DNA of 57,467 bases from Roseomonas sp. 18066 (GCF_902706185.1 NZ_CACSJM010000016.1:1-57467), one strand, 5' to 3'; numbered from the stretch's first letter, positions 36,338-45,897 are shown. The notes: generated from the sequence alone by a model not told the origin. Numbers and translations are program-made.

Positions 36338-37156
36338 ATGGCGCAAGTGATCGTGGTGACGTCCGGCAAGGGAGGGGTCGGCAAGACCACAAGCTCCGCC
36401 GCCTTCGCCACCGGTCTCGCCCAGAGCGGCAAGAAGACGGCGGTCATCGACTTCGACGTGGGCCTGCGCAACCTCGACCTGATCATGGGCGTCGAGCGCC
36501 GTGTCGTCTTCGACATCGTCAACGTGATCAATGGCGAGGCGAAGCTCAACCAGGCGCTGATCCGCGACAAGCGGGTCGACACGCTGTCGATCCTGCCGGC
36601 CAGCCAGACGCGGGACAAGGACGCGCTGACCAAGGAAGGCGTCGCCCAGATCATCGAGGAGCTGAGCCAGGACTTCGACTACATCCTGTGCGACAGCCCG
36701 GCCGGCATCGAGAAGGGCGCGCTGCTGGCGCTGTACTTCGCCGACCAGGCGATCGTGGTGACCAACCCCGAGGTCTCCTCGGTGCGCGATTCCGACCGCA
36801 TCCTCGGCGTGCTGCAGTCCAAGTCGCGCCGCGCCGAGGAGAAGAAGGACCCGGTGAAGGAGCATCTCCTTGTCACCCGCTACGACGCCAACCGCGTCGA
36901 GCGCGGCGAGATGCTGAAGCTCGAGGATATCCGCGAGATCCTGGCCATCCCGCTGCTGGGCGTCATCCCGGAGAGCGAGAGCGTGCTGAAGGCCTCGAAC
37001 ACCGGCAATCCGGTGATCATGGATGAGGCGTCCAGCGCGGGGACGGCGTATAAGGATGCGGTGGCCCGCTTCCTGGGCGAGGATCGGCCGCATCGCTTCA
37101 TCGATCCGGAGAAGAAGGGCTTCCTGTCCCGGCTCTTCGGTGGGAGGGCAGCATGA
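36338..37156 (+). CDS. minD: Septum site-determining protein MinD
   Basis: Membrane-binding ATPase that oscillates with MinE and recruits MinC. 272 residues. Deviant Walker A GKGGVGKTT (10-18), with both lysines, and the DFDVGLRNLDLIMG switch region. The C-terminal KKGFLSRLFGG is the amphipathic membrane-targeting helix. Strong ribosome-binding site AAGGAGAG. Its stop overlaps the minE start (ATGA). Confidence 0.97.
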   Translation: MAQVIVVTSGKGGVGKTTSSAAFATGLAQSGKKTAVIDFDVGLRNLDLIMGVERRVVFDIVNVINGEAKLNQALIRDKRVDTLSILPASQTRDKDALTKEGVAQIIEELSQDFDYILCDSPAGIEKGALLALYFADQAIVVTNPEVSSVRDSDRILGVLQSKSRRAEEKKDPVKEHLLVTRYDANRVERGEMLKLEDIREILAIPLLGVIPESESVLKASNTGNPVIMDEASSAGTAYKDAVARFLGEDRPHRFIDPEKKGFLSRLFGGRAA

Positions 37157-37464
37157 GCTGGCTGGACGTCTTCCGCGGCAACCGCAAGCCCCCGGCCTCC
37201 ACGGCGGGGGCGGCGAAGGAACGGCTGCAGATCGTGCTGGCGCATGAGCGCATCAACCGCAGCGGCGACGACTTCCTGCCGCGGCTGCAGCGCGAGCTGA
37301 TCCAGGTGGTCGCGCGCTATGTCTCGATCGATCCGAAGGCGGTGAATGTCTCCCTCGACCGCGGGGGCGACATGAGCACGCTGGCGATCGAGGTGGAGCT
37401 GCCGGCCCCCGCCGCGCCGCCGCCCGGCCGCGACGCCGGCGCCGCAGGACGACCGGCCGTCTGA
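37153..37464 (+). CDS. minE: Cell division topological specificity factor MinE
   Basis: Stimulates MinD ATPase and releases it from the membrane at midcell. 103 residues; N-terminal amphipathic MSWLDVFRGNRKPPAS, then AKERLQIVLAHERI (the MinD-contacting helix/strand) and the dimerisation domain LIQVVARYVSIDPKAVNVSL. The final ~20 residues are Pro/Ala-rich. ATG 37153 overlaps the minD stop. The stop codon lies inside the following terminator stem. Confidence 0.95.
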   Translation: MSWLDVFRGNRKPPASTAGAAKERLQIVLAHERINRSGDDFLPRLQRELIQVVARYVSIDPKAVNVSLDRGGDMSTLAIEVELPAPAAPPPGRDAGAAGRPAV

Positions 37465-37483
37465 CCAGACGGCCGGCCTTTTT
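37453..37483 (+). terminator. Intrinsic terminator of minCDE
   Basis: Perfect 10-bp stem CCGGCCGTCT / AGACGGCCGG (37453-37462 and 37467-37476), loop GACC, then CC and T5. The left arm is the last minE codons, and the TGA spans stem and loop. Confidence 0.93.
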
Positions 37484-37570
37484 CCGACCCGACACGGCGG
37501 TCCCCCCGCCGCAGCCCGTTCCCGCCTGCACGGCCCCCCGGCCGGCGCAAGCCTCGCCGCCGGCCCTGTC

Positions 37571-38434
37571 TCAGCGGGCGCGGCGCACCAGGTAGAGGGT
37601 CGCCGCCAGCATGGCGAGCGTGCCCAGCAGCAGCCCCCAGCCCGGCTGCTCGGCATAGACGGCCCAGCCGATCATGGCGCTGGCCGGGATCTGCGCATAT
37701 TCGACGGGCGCCAGCAGCCCGACTTCCGCCCGCCGCGCCGCGGCCGAGGCGCAGAGGTCGGAGACCAGCGCGAACATCGTCCCCCCCACCAGCATCAGCA
37801 GCGCGAAAAGGCTGGGCATCTGCCAGACGAAGGCGGAGACCGGGCCCCAGAACAGCACCGACAGCGCGGCGTACCAGGCGATGACGCGGGCCGGCGGCTC
37901 GGTGGTGGACAGCTTCTTGAAGCAGATCAGCACCAGCCCGCTGCACAGCCCCGCGGCCATGGCGGCCGGCGTCCCCAGCGACAGGTCGCTGCCGGGCTGG
38001 GCGATGATCAGCACGCCGATGAAGCCGATGCCGGCGGCCAGCGCGCGGTCGCGGCGCACCCGCTCATGCAGCAGCAGGGCGGCCAGCGGCAGCACCCAGA
38101 GGGGACGCGCGGACATCATCGCCACCGCATCGGCCAGCGGCAGCCACAGGATGGCCAGCAGCTGCAGCAGGAAGGTGGCGATGCCGGCGCCGCCGCGCGC
38201 CAGGTGCAGCAGCGGCCGGCGGGTGGCCAGCGCCGCCACCGGGCCGCTGCGCAGGATCCAGGGCGCCAGCACGGCCAGGGTGATGGCGCCGCGGGCGAAG
38301 GGCACCAGCGGCACCGGCAGCCCGTCGCGAAGCGCTGCGCGGTAGCAGGCGTTCACGCCGGCGCCGCTCAGCGCCGCCAGCAGCATCAGCCCCATGCCCA
38401 CCAGGGCGGCGGAGGGCGGGCGACGGGGTCGCAT
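37571..38434 (-). CDS. EamA/DMT-family transporter
   Basis: Putative metabolite exporter or permease of the drug/metabolite transporter superfamily. 287 residues with ten hydrophobic helices in two EamA halves; the second half contains GLLAPVEYAQIPASAMIGW, typical of the conserved late helices, and the first half ends with FIGVLIIAQPG. Substrate unknown. The ATG at 38434 follows the 62-residue gene by 12 nt, so the two are probably co-transcribed on the - strand. Confidence 0.88.
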   Translation of the reverse strand: MRPRRPPSAALVGMGLMLLAALSGAGVNACYRAALRDGLPVPLVPFARGAITLAVLAPWILRSGPVAALATRRPLLHLARGGAGIATFLLQLLAILWLPLADAVAMMSARPLWVLPLAALLLHERVRRDRALAAGIGFIGVLIIAQPGSDLSLGTPAAMAAGLCSGLVLICFKKLSTTEPPARVIAWYAALSVLFWGPVSAFVWQMPSLFALLMLVGGTMFALVSDLCASAAARRAEVGLLAPVEYAQIPASAMIGWAVYAEQPGWGLLLGTLAMLAATLYLVRRAR

Positions 38435-38446
38435 GGCGGCAGACGG

Positions 38447-38635
38447 TCAGCGGCGGCCGGCGAGCTCGGTCTCGAGGGCCTTGATCTTGGCGGTCAGCGA
38501 CTCGCGCAGGCTGGCGGCGGCATGCGGCTTCAGGGCGGCCAGGGCTTCCTTGAGCTCGCGGAGCTGGCGCTTCTTTTCCTCGGGCGAGCGGGAGATGGGG
38601 CGGTTGCCGGAGATCTGGCCGTCGAAAGCGCGCAT
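38447..38635 (-). CDS. Small conserved-looking coiled-coil protein, unknown function
   Basis: 62 residues, rich in Lys/Glu/Arg/Ala/Leu, with heptad-like leucines in EEKKRQLRELKEALAALK and LRESLTAKIKALETELAG, so two helices that may form a coiled coil. No signal peptide. ATG 38635 has GAGGAAC at good distance, which supports real translation. I do not recognise a family. It precedes the EamA gene on the same strand. Confidence 0.65.
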   Translation of the reverse strand: MRAFDGQISGNRPISRSPEEKKRQLRELKEALAALKPHAAASLRESLTAKIKALETELAGRR

Positions 38636-39039
38636 GTCAGGGGTTCCTCGGGGTCAAAGACTGTTCCGCCGCCCGGGCGCGAGGTCCGTGCGAAGGCAGG
38701 CGGCGGCAGGGCGAAGGGGTTTTAGGGTGCGGCGGGGTCGCGGCGGCGGGGCATGGCGTTGCCGCCGGCCGGGCCTAGGCCCGCCGGGCGCCACGTCACG
38801 GGGCTCGCCTGCGTTGCATCCATGGCGGCCAGGATAGCGCAGCCCGCCCTGTCACGGAACGGGTGGCGAAGGCCTGCCCTCTGTGGATGGTTTTGTTGTT
38901 CTCTTGTGTTTTCGTGGCGCCTCGCGAAGTTCGCGCCCGCAAAAAAATCTTGGTGCCGCGCCGTTCAACCCTGGGCGGCAGCGCGGAGAGAAAGAGAAGG
39001 GGGTCCGGGGGAATTCATTCCCCCGGCGCTTTCTGATGA
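38636..39039. other. 404-nt intergenic region downstream of tamB
   Basis: No convincing gene; apparent short + strand frames are low-complexity. It holds palindromic repeat copy 4 at the tamB end, an AT-richer patch (38885-38950) with A7, an exact inverted repeat CGCGAA-G-TTCGCG (38925-38937) and GC-rich sequence near the 62-residue gene. The promoter for the EamA pair presumably lies here on the - strand but is not clear. Confidence 0.5.
38986..39026. repeat. Dispersed palindromic repeat, copy 4 (reverse)
   Basis: GAGAGAAAGAGAAGGGGGT (38986-39004) leads to stem CCGGGGGAAT / ATTCCCCCGG (39005-39014 and 39017-39026). Read on the - strand it begins 13 nt after the tamB stop: palindrome, GGACCCCC, then TTCTCTTTCTCTC. 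Same orientation relative to the upstream gene as copies 2, 3, 6 and 7. Confidence 0.82.
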
Positions 39040-42000
39040 TCAGTACTCAAGCTCATAGGAAAGTCCGACCCTTTCCCCCGATTCCCCGCCGGTGGAGCTT
39101 TCCAGCTTCAGCCGCGGGGTGATTTCCACCTGGACGCTGGCGCGTGGCCCGCCATCGGCGCCTTGCTCGACGCCGACATAGACGCCCTGCCCGACATAGC
39201 CGCCGGCCTGCACCGAGGGATTTTCCAACCCCCCATTGCTGTTGCCGACGCCGAGGCGATCGAGCCCCAGCCGATCAGCGATGCGCCCGAGGAAGCCGCG
39301 CGACCCCCCCGGCGCGACGCCGGCCAGGTTGGCGACGCCGCCGGCCAGCTGGGCGATTTCCAGCGGCGACAGCTTGTCGACCGAGCGGTTGAACAGCAGC
39401 CGGGCCAGCACCTCGTCCTGCGGCAGCTCGGGCTCGGAGCTGAAGGCGATGGTCGGCTTGGCCGGCTCGCCGGTGATGGTCAGCGTGATGGTGACGCCCT
39501 GGGTCGTGGTGGTGGCGGCGAAATCCAGGCTGGGCATCAGGCTGCCGTCGAAGTTCAGGTCGCCCTTGCTGAAGGTCAGGCGGCGGTCGAGCAGCTGGAA
39601 GGTGCCGCGGCGCAGGTTGAAGCCGCCGGCCGGCTGCGGGTCGGCCGCGGTGCCGCCGACCTTCAGCGTGCCGCCGAGCTCGGCATCCAGCCCGCGGCCG
39701 CGCACCAGGATGGATTGCGGCGCCTCGACGGTGACGTTCAGCGCGATGGGCGGCGCGGGCGTCGCGGGCGGCGGCGGCGGGGGCGCGTTGGCGCCGCGCT
39801 CGCGCACCTCGCCCAAGGTCGCGACGCCGCCGCCGGGCAGGGCCGAGGGGATGTTCAGCGCGACGCGCTTGAGGCGCACGGTGCCGCCGAGGGCGGGGCT
39901 GACCTGCAGCGGGCCGGTGAAGCGCAGGTCGGCATCCATCAGCGCGGTGACCAGCTCGCTCTGCACCGGCGTCGCGTCGCGGGCGGTGATGGCGATGTCG
40001 AGCGGGATGCCCGGGGCCATCGGCTGGGCATTGCCGTTGACGGTGATGCGGCCGGTGCCGGCGCGGGCGGTGATGTTCTCGACCAGCACCTGGTCGCCCT
40101 GCAGCCGGATGCGGCCGCCGATATTGGTCAGGCGCAGGCCGAAGAGCGGGTTGCGCACCTCGGCCCCCGACAGCGTCGCGGCGCCGGTCAGCACCGGCGC
40201 GCCCATGGTGCCGGTGGCGCCGGCATCGATGGCGATGCGGCCGGTGACGCGCATGGCGCCGCCGCCCAGCGAGGGGGCGACCAGCGGCTGGATGTTTAGG
40301 TTGCCCTTGACCGAGGCGGTCAGCGGCGCGTCGGCGCCCGGGCCGCGCGGCAGGCCGGCCGAGGCGTCGAGGGTGATCAGCGTGCCCATGCGCAGCGCGG
40401 CGGTGGCCTGGATGGCGCCGGCGCCGCTGCGCTGCAGGTCGAGCTTCAGGGTGGCGGCGGGCCAGCCCTGCGACCAGGGGGCCTCGGCGCGCAGGCCGGT
40501 GCCGTTGATCGTCGCGGTGACCTCGGGGGCGGAGACCGGGCCGGTGATGCGGGCCTCGCCGACGACGCTGCCCTGCAGCCGCGGCTCGGGCGCGAACATA
40601 TTGACCAGCGAAGCGGGCAGGGCGGCCAAGGCCACCCGGATATCGGCGCGCTCGGGCCCCCAGCGGCCGCTGACGGTGAAGTTGCCGGCGGGGCGGGCGG
40701 CCAGGCGAAGCCCAGGGATCTCGATGGCGCCGGAGGTAGGAAGAAGAATGCTGCCGGGGGCGGCGAGGCGGATGCCCATCTCGCCCTGGCTGGCATCGAA
40801 GGCGGCGATGTCGAGGCGCATGCCGGCCTCGTTGCGGCTGAAGCGGCCGCGGCCGGCGACATTGGCCTGGGGCAGGCGGCCCTTCACATCCCAGTCGAGG
40901 GCGGCGTCGGTGCCCTTCAGCGTCATTTCGGCGCCATAGGCCTGGCCGGCCAGCTGCACCTGCTGCGCCGTCAGCCGCGCATCGATCGACTGGCGGCCCT
41001 CGGCGGTGGGCGCCAGCTTCGCGGTCAGGCGAAAGCCGCCGGCGACGGGCTGGCCGATCAGGCCGGAAAGCGGGGCGATGTTCTCGGCGCCGGCCGTCAT
41101 CTGGCCGTCGAAGCGGGCGGCCGCCATGTCGTAGCGGCCCTCGGCGGTGGCGCGCACCGGACCGAATGTGATTTCTGCTTGTTCCAGCCGCACGGATTCG
41201 CCGTCGCGGGCGGCGCGGATCGCCACCTGCACCGGCTGGCCCTCGGCGCGGCCGGTTAGGCGCAGCGTGCCGCCATAGGCGCTGACCGCCGGGATTTCCG
41301 CGGTGAGGTCCGGGTTCTCGATCCTGCGCCCCGCCGCGACCAGGCCTGGGCTGGTCAGATGCAGGCGGATGGCGGGGTCGGCGACGGGGCCGGTGACGCG
41401 GGCCTCCAGCCGGGCGGGGCCTTCCAGCTCCGGCCGGATGGCCTTCAGGTTCGGCACCTCCAGCTGCGCCGCGATGTCCAGCAGGTCCCAGCCGGTGCCC
41501 TGGACGTTCAGCTTGGCGCCATTGCCGCGCAGCTCCAGGCTGTCGATGCGGAAGGGGGTGCCGGCGAAATCCACCTGCGGCGCCGGGCCCAGCACGGTCG
41601 ACAGCGGGTCGGGCCCGCGCAGGCCCTGGGGGCGCAGCTGGGCGGTGATGTTCTGCCCGTCACGGATCTCGGCATGGAGCAGAATGCTGTCCCAGCCGAC
41701 GATCTCGGGCACCAGCGGGCCGAGCACGCTGGAGGCGGCGACCCGCGCCTCGGCCTTCAGCAGCGCCATGCTGCCGCTGGCGCGGATTTCACCCGCCTCG
41801 GTGGTCAGGCGCAGCGATCGCAGCTCCGGCTGGCCGCTGGCGGGGATCACCGCATCGAGGGAAAAATCCAGCGCCCGTACCGGGGGCGGCGCCAGGATGG
41901 CCGGGGAATCCAGGTGGCCGGCCAGGGTCAGGCCGCCGGCGCCGCCGGGCTGGAGGGACACCTGGCCCTCGGCGCGGAAGCCGGCCTGGCCGCCGAAATC

Positions 42001-42774
42001 GGCGCGCGCCGTCAGCGCGGCCCCGCTCGCCGGGCCATCCAGCTTCAGGCTGAGATCGGCCGGCGCATCGGGAATGCCGAGGCCGGTGGCCAGCACGCCG
42101 CCGGCCGGCTCCTGCACCCGCAGATCGGCCAGCAGCCGGCCCTTGGGGTCGAGGCCGAGCGCCAGGTTCAGCGAGCCCGCCGCCTCCAGCCGCTGCACCG
42201 CGAGCTTCGCCTGCAGGGCGGCGGCGATGAAGGAGGCGTCGCCGTTCAGCGACAGCGCGAAGCCGGGGGCGGGGCCATGCTCCTCGACGGTCGCGGCCAC
42301 CAGCTCGCGCGGGATCTCGATGCGGGCGATGGCCAGCTTTTCCAGGCGGATGGCGACCGGCAGCTCGGGCAAAGACGGGATCAGCGGCGCATCGGCCGGG
42401 GCCGGCTCGGGCGGCGGCGCGTTGGGATCGGCCTCCGGCAACCGCAGCAAGGCGATGCGGCTGGCAGAAATCTCTTCCACCCGCAGCTCGCGGCTGAGCA
42501 GCGCGCGCAGGTCGAGGTCGATGCGGGCATTCTCCACCTCCAGCCAGGGGCCTTTCGCGTCGGCCATGGTGAGGCGGGCAAAGCCGGGGGCGCCGGGCAG
42601 CGGGCCGTGCAGCCCCTCGATGGTGAGCCCCGGCACGAAGCGCTGCGCCAGGTCAGCGATCATGCGCTGGCCGGGCGCGGTGTTGGCGCCGAGCAGCACG
42701 CCGCCCAGCAGCAGAATCGGCACGATGATGATCAGGGCCAGGGTGACCCCGGCCCAGCGCAGCAGCCGGCGCAT
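39040..42774 (-). CDS. tamB: Translocation and assembly module protein TamB
   Basis: Inner-membrane anchored, periplasm-spanning beta-groove protein that works with TamA in outer-membrane protein and/or lipid transfer. 1244 residues. An N-terminal signal anchor (about 7-28, IIIVPILLLGGVLLG) is followed by a long repetitive AsmA-like beta region and the conserved C-terminal DUF490/TamB domain (FNLRRGTFQLLDRRLTFSKG, DEVLARLLFNRS, ending LSYELEY). The frame continues 305 codons upstream antisense to tamA; ATG 42774 is chosen because TGATG couples it to the tamA stop. Confidence 0.92.
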   Translation of the reverse strand: MRRLLRWAGVTLALIIIVPILLLGGVLLGANTAPGQRMIADLAQRFVPGLTIEGLHGPLPGAPGFARLTMADAKGPWLEVENARIDLDLRALLSRELRVEEISASRIALLRLPEADPNAPPPEPAPADAPLIPSLPELPVAIRLEKLAIARIEIPRELVAATVEEHGPAPGFALSLNGDASFIAAALQAKLAVQRLEAAGSLNLALGLDPKGRLLADLRVQEPAGGVLATGLGIPDAPADLSLKLDGPASGAALTARADFGGQAGFRAEGQVSLQPGGAGGLTLAGHLDSPAILAPPPVRALDFSLDAVIPASGQPELRSLRLTTEAGEIRASGSMALLKAEARVAASSVLGPLVPEIVGWDSILLHAEIRDGQNITAQLRPQGLRGPDPLSTVLGPAPQVDFAGTPFRIDSLELRGNGAKLNVQGTGWDLLDIAAQLEVPNLKAIRPELEGPARLEARVTGPVADPAIRLHLTSPGLVAAGRRIENPDLTAEIPAVSAYGGTLRLTGRAEGQPVQVAIRAARDGESVRLEQAEITFGPVRATAEGRYDMAAARFDGQMTAGAENIAPLSGLIGQPVAGGFRLTAKLAPTAEGRQSIDARLTAQQVQLAGQAYGAEMTLKGTDAALDWDVKGRLPQANVAGRGRFSRNEAGMRLDIAAFDASQGEMGIRLAAPGSILLPTSGAIEIPGLRLAARPAGNFTVSGRWGPERADIRVALAALPASLVNMFAPEPRLQGSVVGEARITGPVSAPEVTATINGTGLRAEAPWSQGWPAATLKLDLQRSGAGAIQATAALRMGTLITLDASAGLPRGPGADAPLTASVKGNLNIQPLVAPSLGGGAMRVTGRIAIDAGATGTMGAPVLTGAATLSGAEVRNPLFGLRLTNIGGRIRLQGDQVLVENITARAGTGRITVNGNAQPMAPGIPLDIAITARDATPVQSELVTALMDADLRFTGPLQVSPALGGTVRLKRVALNIPSALPGGGVATLGEVRERGANAPPPPPPATPAPPIALNVTVEAPQSILVRGRGLDAELGGTLKVGGTAADPQPAGGFNLRRGTFQLLDRRLTFSKGDLNFDGSLMPSLDFAATTTTQGVTITLTITGEPAKPTIAFSSEPELPQDEVLARLLFNRSVDKLSPLEIAQLAGGVANLAGVAPGGSRGFLGRIADRLGLDRLGVGNSNGGLENPSVQAGGYVGQGVYVGVEQGADGGPRASVQVEITPRLKLESSTGGESGERVGLSYELEY

Positions 42775-44708
42775 CAGAAAGCCTGCCCGATGCCGATATA
42801 GAGGCCGAAGGCGCTGTCGCCCGGTTCCTTGTTCAGCGGAATGCCGACATCGGCGCGCAGCGGCCCGATGGCGGTCAGGTAGCGCACGCCGAGGCCGGCG
42901 CCGACCTTCAGGTTGCTGAAGGTGGGGGTGGGATCGCGGGTGACCGCGCCGGCATCGACGAAGGCCGCCATGCCGAGATTGCCGGAGACGCGCTGGCGCA
43001 GCTCGATGCTGCCCTCGATCTGCGACAGCCCGCCGGCCGGCTCGTCGGAGGCCGTGCGCGGCCCGACCGACTGGTAGCTGTAGCCGCGCACCGAGCCGCC
43101 GCCGCCGGAATAGAAGCGCTTGTCCGGCGGCACGCCGCCGAAGCTGGCGCCGACGATGCTGCCGACCACGCCGCGCAGCGCCAGGATGCTGCCCTTGTCG
43201 CCGCTGATGTCGAAATAGGTGCTGCCCTGGACCCGCAGCCGGGTGAAGACGTTGCTCTCGCCCAGGCTGTAGATCGGGTTGACCAGCACGGTGGCGCGGG
43301 TGCCGCGGCTGGGGTTCAGCAGGCTGTCGGTGTCGTTCCAGCGCAGCGTGCCCAGCATGCCGAGCAGCTGGTAGCTGGTGGTCTCGCCATCCTGCGTCAC
43401 CCGGCTGAACTCGACCTGCGGCCCGGCGCCCCAGGACAGGCGGGGCGACACGTTTCGCTCCAGCAGGGCGCCCAGGGTGAAGGCGTCGCGATCGTAAGCG
43501 TCGGGACGCTCGCGCAGGGCGGCGATATCGAAGGTCAGCGTCTGGTTGCGCCCGGCGAACCAGGGCGTCTTCAGGCTGGCGCCGACCTTGCCGCCGGTGT
43601 CGCTGGTATCGCCGGTGGCGCCCAGCCGGTTGACCTCGCCCTCGATGCGCAGCCGCTCGGCGCCGCCCAGCAGGTTGCGATGCTCCCAATAGGCGCTGAA
43701 GGTTGGGCCGTAGCGGGTCTCGTAGGCGGCGCCGAAGCCGATGGCATGCAGCGGCCGCTCGATCACCGTGTAGGTCACCGGCAGGTGGCCGGCCTCGTCC
43801 AGCCGGTCGGCGGCCCGCGCGCGCACGGTGTTGAAGACGCCGAGGCTCAGCAGGTCGCGCCGGGTCTGGTCGATCTTCTCCTGGCTGAACTGCTGGCCCT
43901 CCATCGGCGCCACCATGTCGGCCAGCAGGGAGCTGTGCGTGCGCTGCTCGCCGGTGACCGACGGCCGGGCGAAATTCGCCCGCGGCCCGGGGGTCACCAG
44001 GAAGGACACTTCCATCCGCTGCGTGTCGTGGTCGACGGTGACGCGGCGGCGCAGGCTGGCGAAAGGATGCCCGGCATCGCGCAGCGCGGTGACCATGCGG
44101 CCTTCCGCATCCAGGATCGGCTGGGCGCGGGCGGGGCTGCCCTCGTCGATCCCGGCGGTCCCGGCATCCTCGATCGAGGCGCCGGTCGGCTCGGCCTGCA
44201 GCCGCACCGCCGCCATCTTGTACTGCGCGCCCTTCTCGACGGTGATGACGATGGGGATCGGCGTGTCGCCGCTGCGCGCCGCCAGCCGGTCGGCCAGGCC
44301 CGGCGTGTCCGGCGTCGACCCGTCCAGCAGCACCCGCGCCGTGCCGGCGTAGTAGCCCTCGGAGCGCAGCGCGTCGCGCATCGTCCCCGACTCGGCGATG
44401 GCGCGGCTGACCAGGCCATAGCTATCGACAGGCGCGCGCTCGCGCAGCTGCTCCAGCGCCGAGGCGCGGGAAATTGCGCCGTCCAGCGCCTCGTCGCCGG
44501 TCTCGGGCAGGGTGACCGCATAGGTCACCGTGCGCTCGGCGGCGACCTCGGGCGCGTCATTCTCCCTTGTTTCGGCATCACCTTCGGCGGCGGCCGGCGC
44601 ATTCGCCGGCGCGTCCTGCGCCCGTGCATGCAGCACGGCCGCCAGAGGGATCGCCAGGCCGAGGCCGGCGGAGAACAGGGCGAGGGGGAGGGAGGATTTG
44701 AGACGCAT
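42774..44708 (-). CDS. tamA: Translocation and assembly module protein TamA (Omp85 family)
   Basis: Outer-membrane Omp85 protein, partner of TamB. 644 residues. Signal peptide about 1-30, an Ala/Glu-rich linker, POTRA-type domains to about residue 310 (QFSQEKIDQTRRDLLSLGVFNTV is the last POTRA), then a barrel with RFYSGGGGSVRGY (the conserved VRGY/F loop motif) and a C-terminal YIGIGQAF ending in Phe. The tamA-tamB order with a one-base overlap is standard. Its start is only 25 bp from the divergent amidohydrolase gene. Confidence 0.93.
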   Translation of the reverse strand: MRLKSSLPLALFSAGLGLAIPLAAVLHARAQDAPANAPAAAEGDAETRENDAPEVAAERTVTYAVTLPETGDEALDGAISRASALEQLRERAPVDSYGLVSRAIAESGTMRDALRSEGYYAGTARVLLDGSTPDTPGLADRLAARSGDTPIPIVITVEKGAQYKMAAVRLQAEPTGASIEDAGTAGIDEGSPARAQPILDAEGRMVTALRDAGHPFASLRRRVTVDHDTQRMEVSFLVTPGPRANFARPSVTGEQRTHSSLLADMVAPMEGQQFSQEKIDQTRRDLLSLGVFNTVRARAADRLDEAGHLPVTYTVIERPLHAIGFGAAYETRYGPTFSAYWEHRNLLGGAERLRIEGEVNRLGATGDTSDTGGKVGASLKTPWFAGRNQTLTFDIAALRERPDAYDRDAFTLGALLERNVSPRLSWGAGPQVEFSRVTQDGETTSYQLLGMLGTLRWNDTDSLLNPSRGTRATVLVNPIYSLGESNVFTRLRVQGSTYFDISGDKGSILALRGVVGSIVGASFGGVPPDKRFYSGGGGSVRGYSYQSVGPRTASDEPAGGLSQIEGSIELRQRVSGNLGMAAFVDAGAVTRDPTPTFSNLKVGAGLGVRYLTAIGPLRADVGIPLNKEPGDSAFGLYIGIGQAF

Positions 44709-44733
44709 CGGCTTAAGCGGTATGCCCTAGCAC

Positions 44734-45897
44734 ATGGATCCGACCCTTGCCGAAACACTGACGCGTTGGCGCAGGCATCTCCACGCCAATCCGAGCCTCA
44801 CCTTGCATGAGGGCCCGACCGCGGCCTTCGTGGTCGAGAAGCTGAAGGAGCTCGGTGTCACCGACATCGTGACCGGCATCGGCGGCCATGGCGTGGTGGC
44901 CAGCCTGCACCGGCCGGGCAGCAACCGCAGCGTCGGCCTGCGCGCCGACATGGACGCGCTGCCGATCGAGGAAGCCGCCCAGGACCTGGCCTGGCGCAGC
45001 ACCAATCCGGGCGTGATGCATGCCTGCGGCCATGACGGCCACACCACGGCGCTGCTCGGCGCCGCCGCGCTGCTGCTGCAGGACGACAGCTGGAAGGGCA
45101 CCGTCCGCCTGGTGTTCCAGCCGGCCGAGGAAGGCGGCGGCGGCGCCGCGGCGATGGTGAAGGAGGGGCTGTTCCAGCGCTTTCCGATGGACCGCATCTT
45201 CGGCTGGCACAACTGGCCGGGCCTGCCCGCAGGCACCATCGCGGTGCATGACAATGCCGTGATGGCGGCCGGCAACCGCTTCGAGATCGTCATCGACGGC
45301 CATGCCGGCCACGCCGCCCTGCCGCATCTGACCCGCGACCCGATCGTCGCCGCCGGCCATGCCATCGTCGCCTGCCAGTCGATCGTGGCGCGCAGCCTGG
45401 ACCCGATGGCCACCGGCGTGGTCAGCCTGACCGTGGTCAATGGCGGCGAGGCGCAGAACCAGATCGCCGCCCGCGTCGTCATCAAGGGCAGCCTGCGCTA
45501 CCTGACCGACGAGGTCGGCGAGCAGATCCGCGACGGGCTGCGCCGCGTCGCCGCCGGCGTCTCCGCCACCTTCGGGGTGGAGGCCGAGGCCATCATCGGC
45601 GGTGGCGTGCCGGTCACCGCCAACCATGCCGAGCCGCGCGAGCTGGCCGCCGAGGCGGCCGCCGCCGTCACCACGCTGCGCCGCGATGTCGGGCCGGCGA
45701 TGACGGGGGAAGACTTCTCCCATTTCCTGCACAAGGTGCCGGGCGCCTTCGTCTGGATCGGCAACGGGCCGGCCGAGGGCGGGCGGGAGCTGCACAACCC
45801 GCATTATGATTTCAACGACGCGGTCCTGCCGGTGGCCAGCGGCTTCCTGGCCGAGACGGCGCGCCGCGCCCTCGCCAAGGATGCCAAGGCGGAGTGA
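44734..45897 (+). CDS. M20 family amidohydrolase (hippurate hydrolase-like)
   Basis: 387 residues. M20D-type metal-dependent amidohydrolase that cleaves N-acyl or amide bonds of amino-acid derivatives (hippurate, N-acetyl or IAA-amino acid type); the exact substrate is unknown. Metal ligands: C98 and H100 in MHACGHDGH, EE in FQPAEEGGGGA, the His of FGWHNWPG and a C-terminal His in LHNPHYDFND. The dimerisation domain contains IDGHAGHAALPHL. Cytoplasmic (no signal peptide). Divergent from tamA. Confidence 0.9.
   Translation: MDPTLAETLTRWRRHLHANPSLTLHEGPTAAFVVEKLKELGVTDIVTGIGGHGVVASLHRPGSNRSVGLRADMDALPIEEAAQDLAWRSTNPGVMHACGHDGHTTALLGAAALLLQDDSWKGTVRLVFQPAEEGGGGAAAMVKEGLFQRFPMDRIFGWHNWPGLPAGTIAVHDNAVMAAGNRFEIVIDGHAGHAALPHLTRDPIVAAGHAIVACQSIVARSLDPMATGVVSLTVVNGGEAQNQIAARVVIKGSLRYLTDEVGEQIRDGLRRVAAGVSATFGVEAEAIIGGGVPVTANHAEPRELAAEAAAAVTTLRRDVGPAMTGEDFSHFLHKVPGAFVWIGNGPAEGGRELHNPHYDFNDAVLPVASGFLAETARRALAKDAKAE

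Noticed and set aside
38885..38950. LexA-like box (GTTC-N7-TTTC)
   Set aside because: Only a partial match to the alphaproteobacterial GTTC-N7-GTTC motif, with no SOS gene nearby.
38753..39058. 101-codon + strand frame
   Set aside because: Ends in repeat copy 4 and the tamB terminus, with no ribosome-binding site or recognisable motif.
42775..43689. 305-codon N-terminal extension of tamB
   Set aside because: It is the out-of-frame reading of tamA; the TGATG coupling at 42774 marks the real start.
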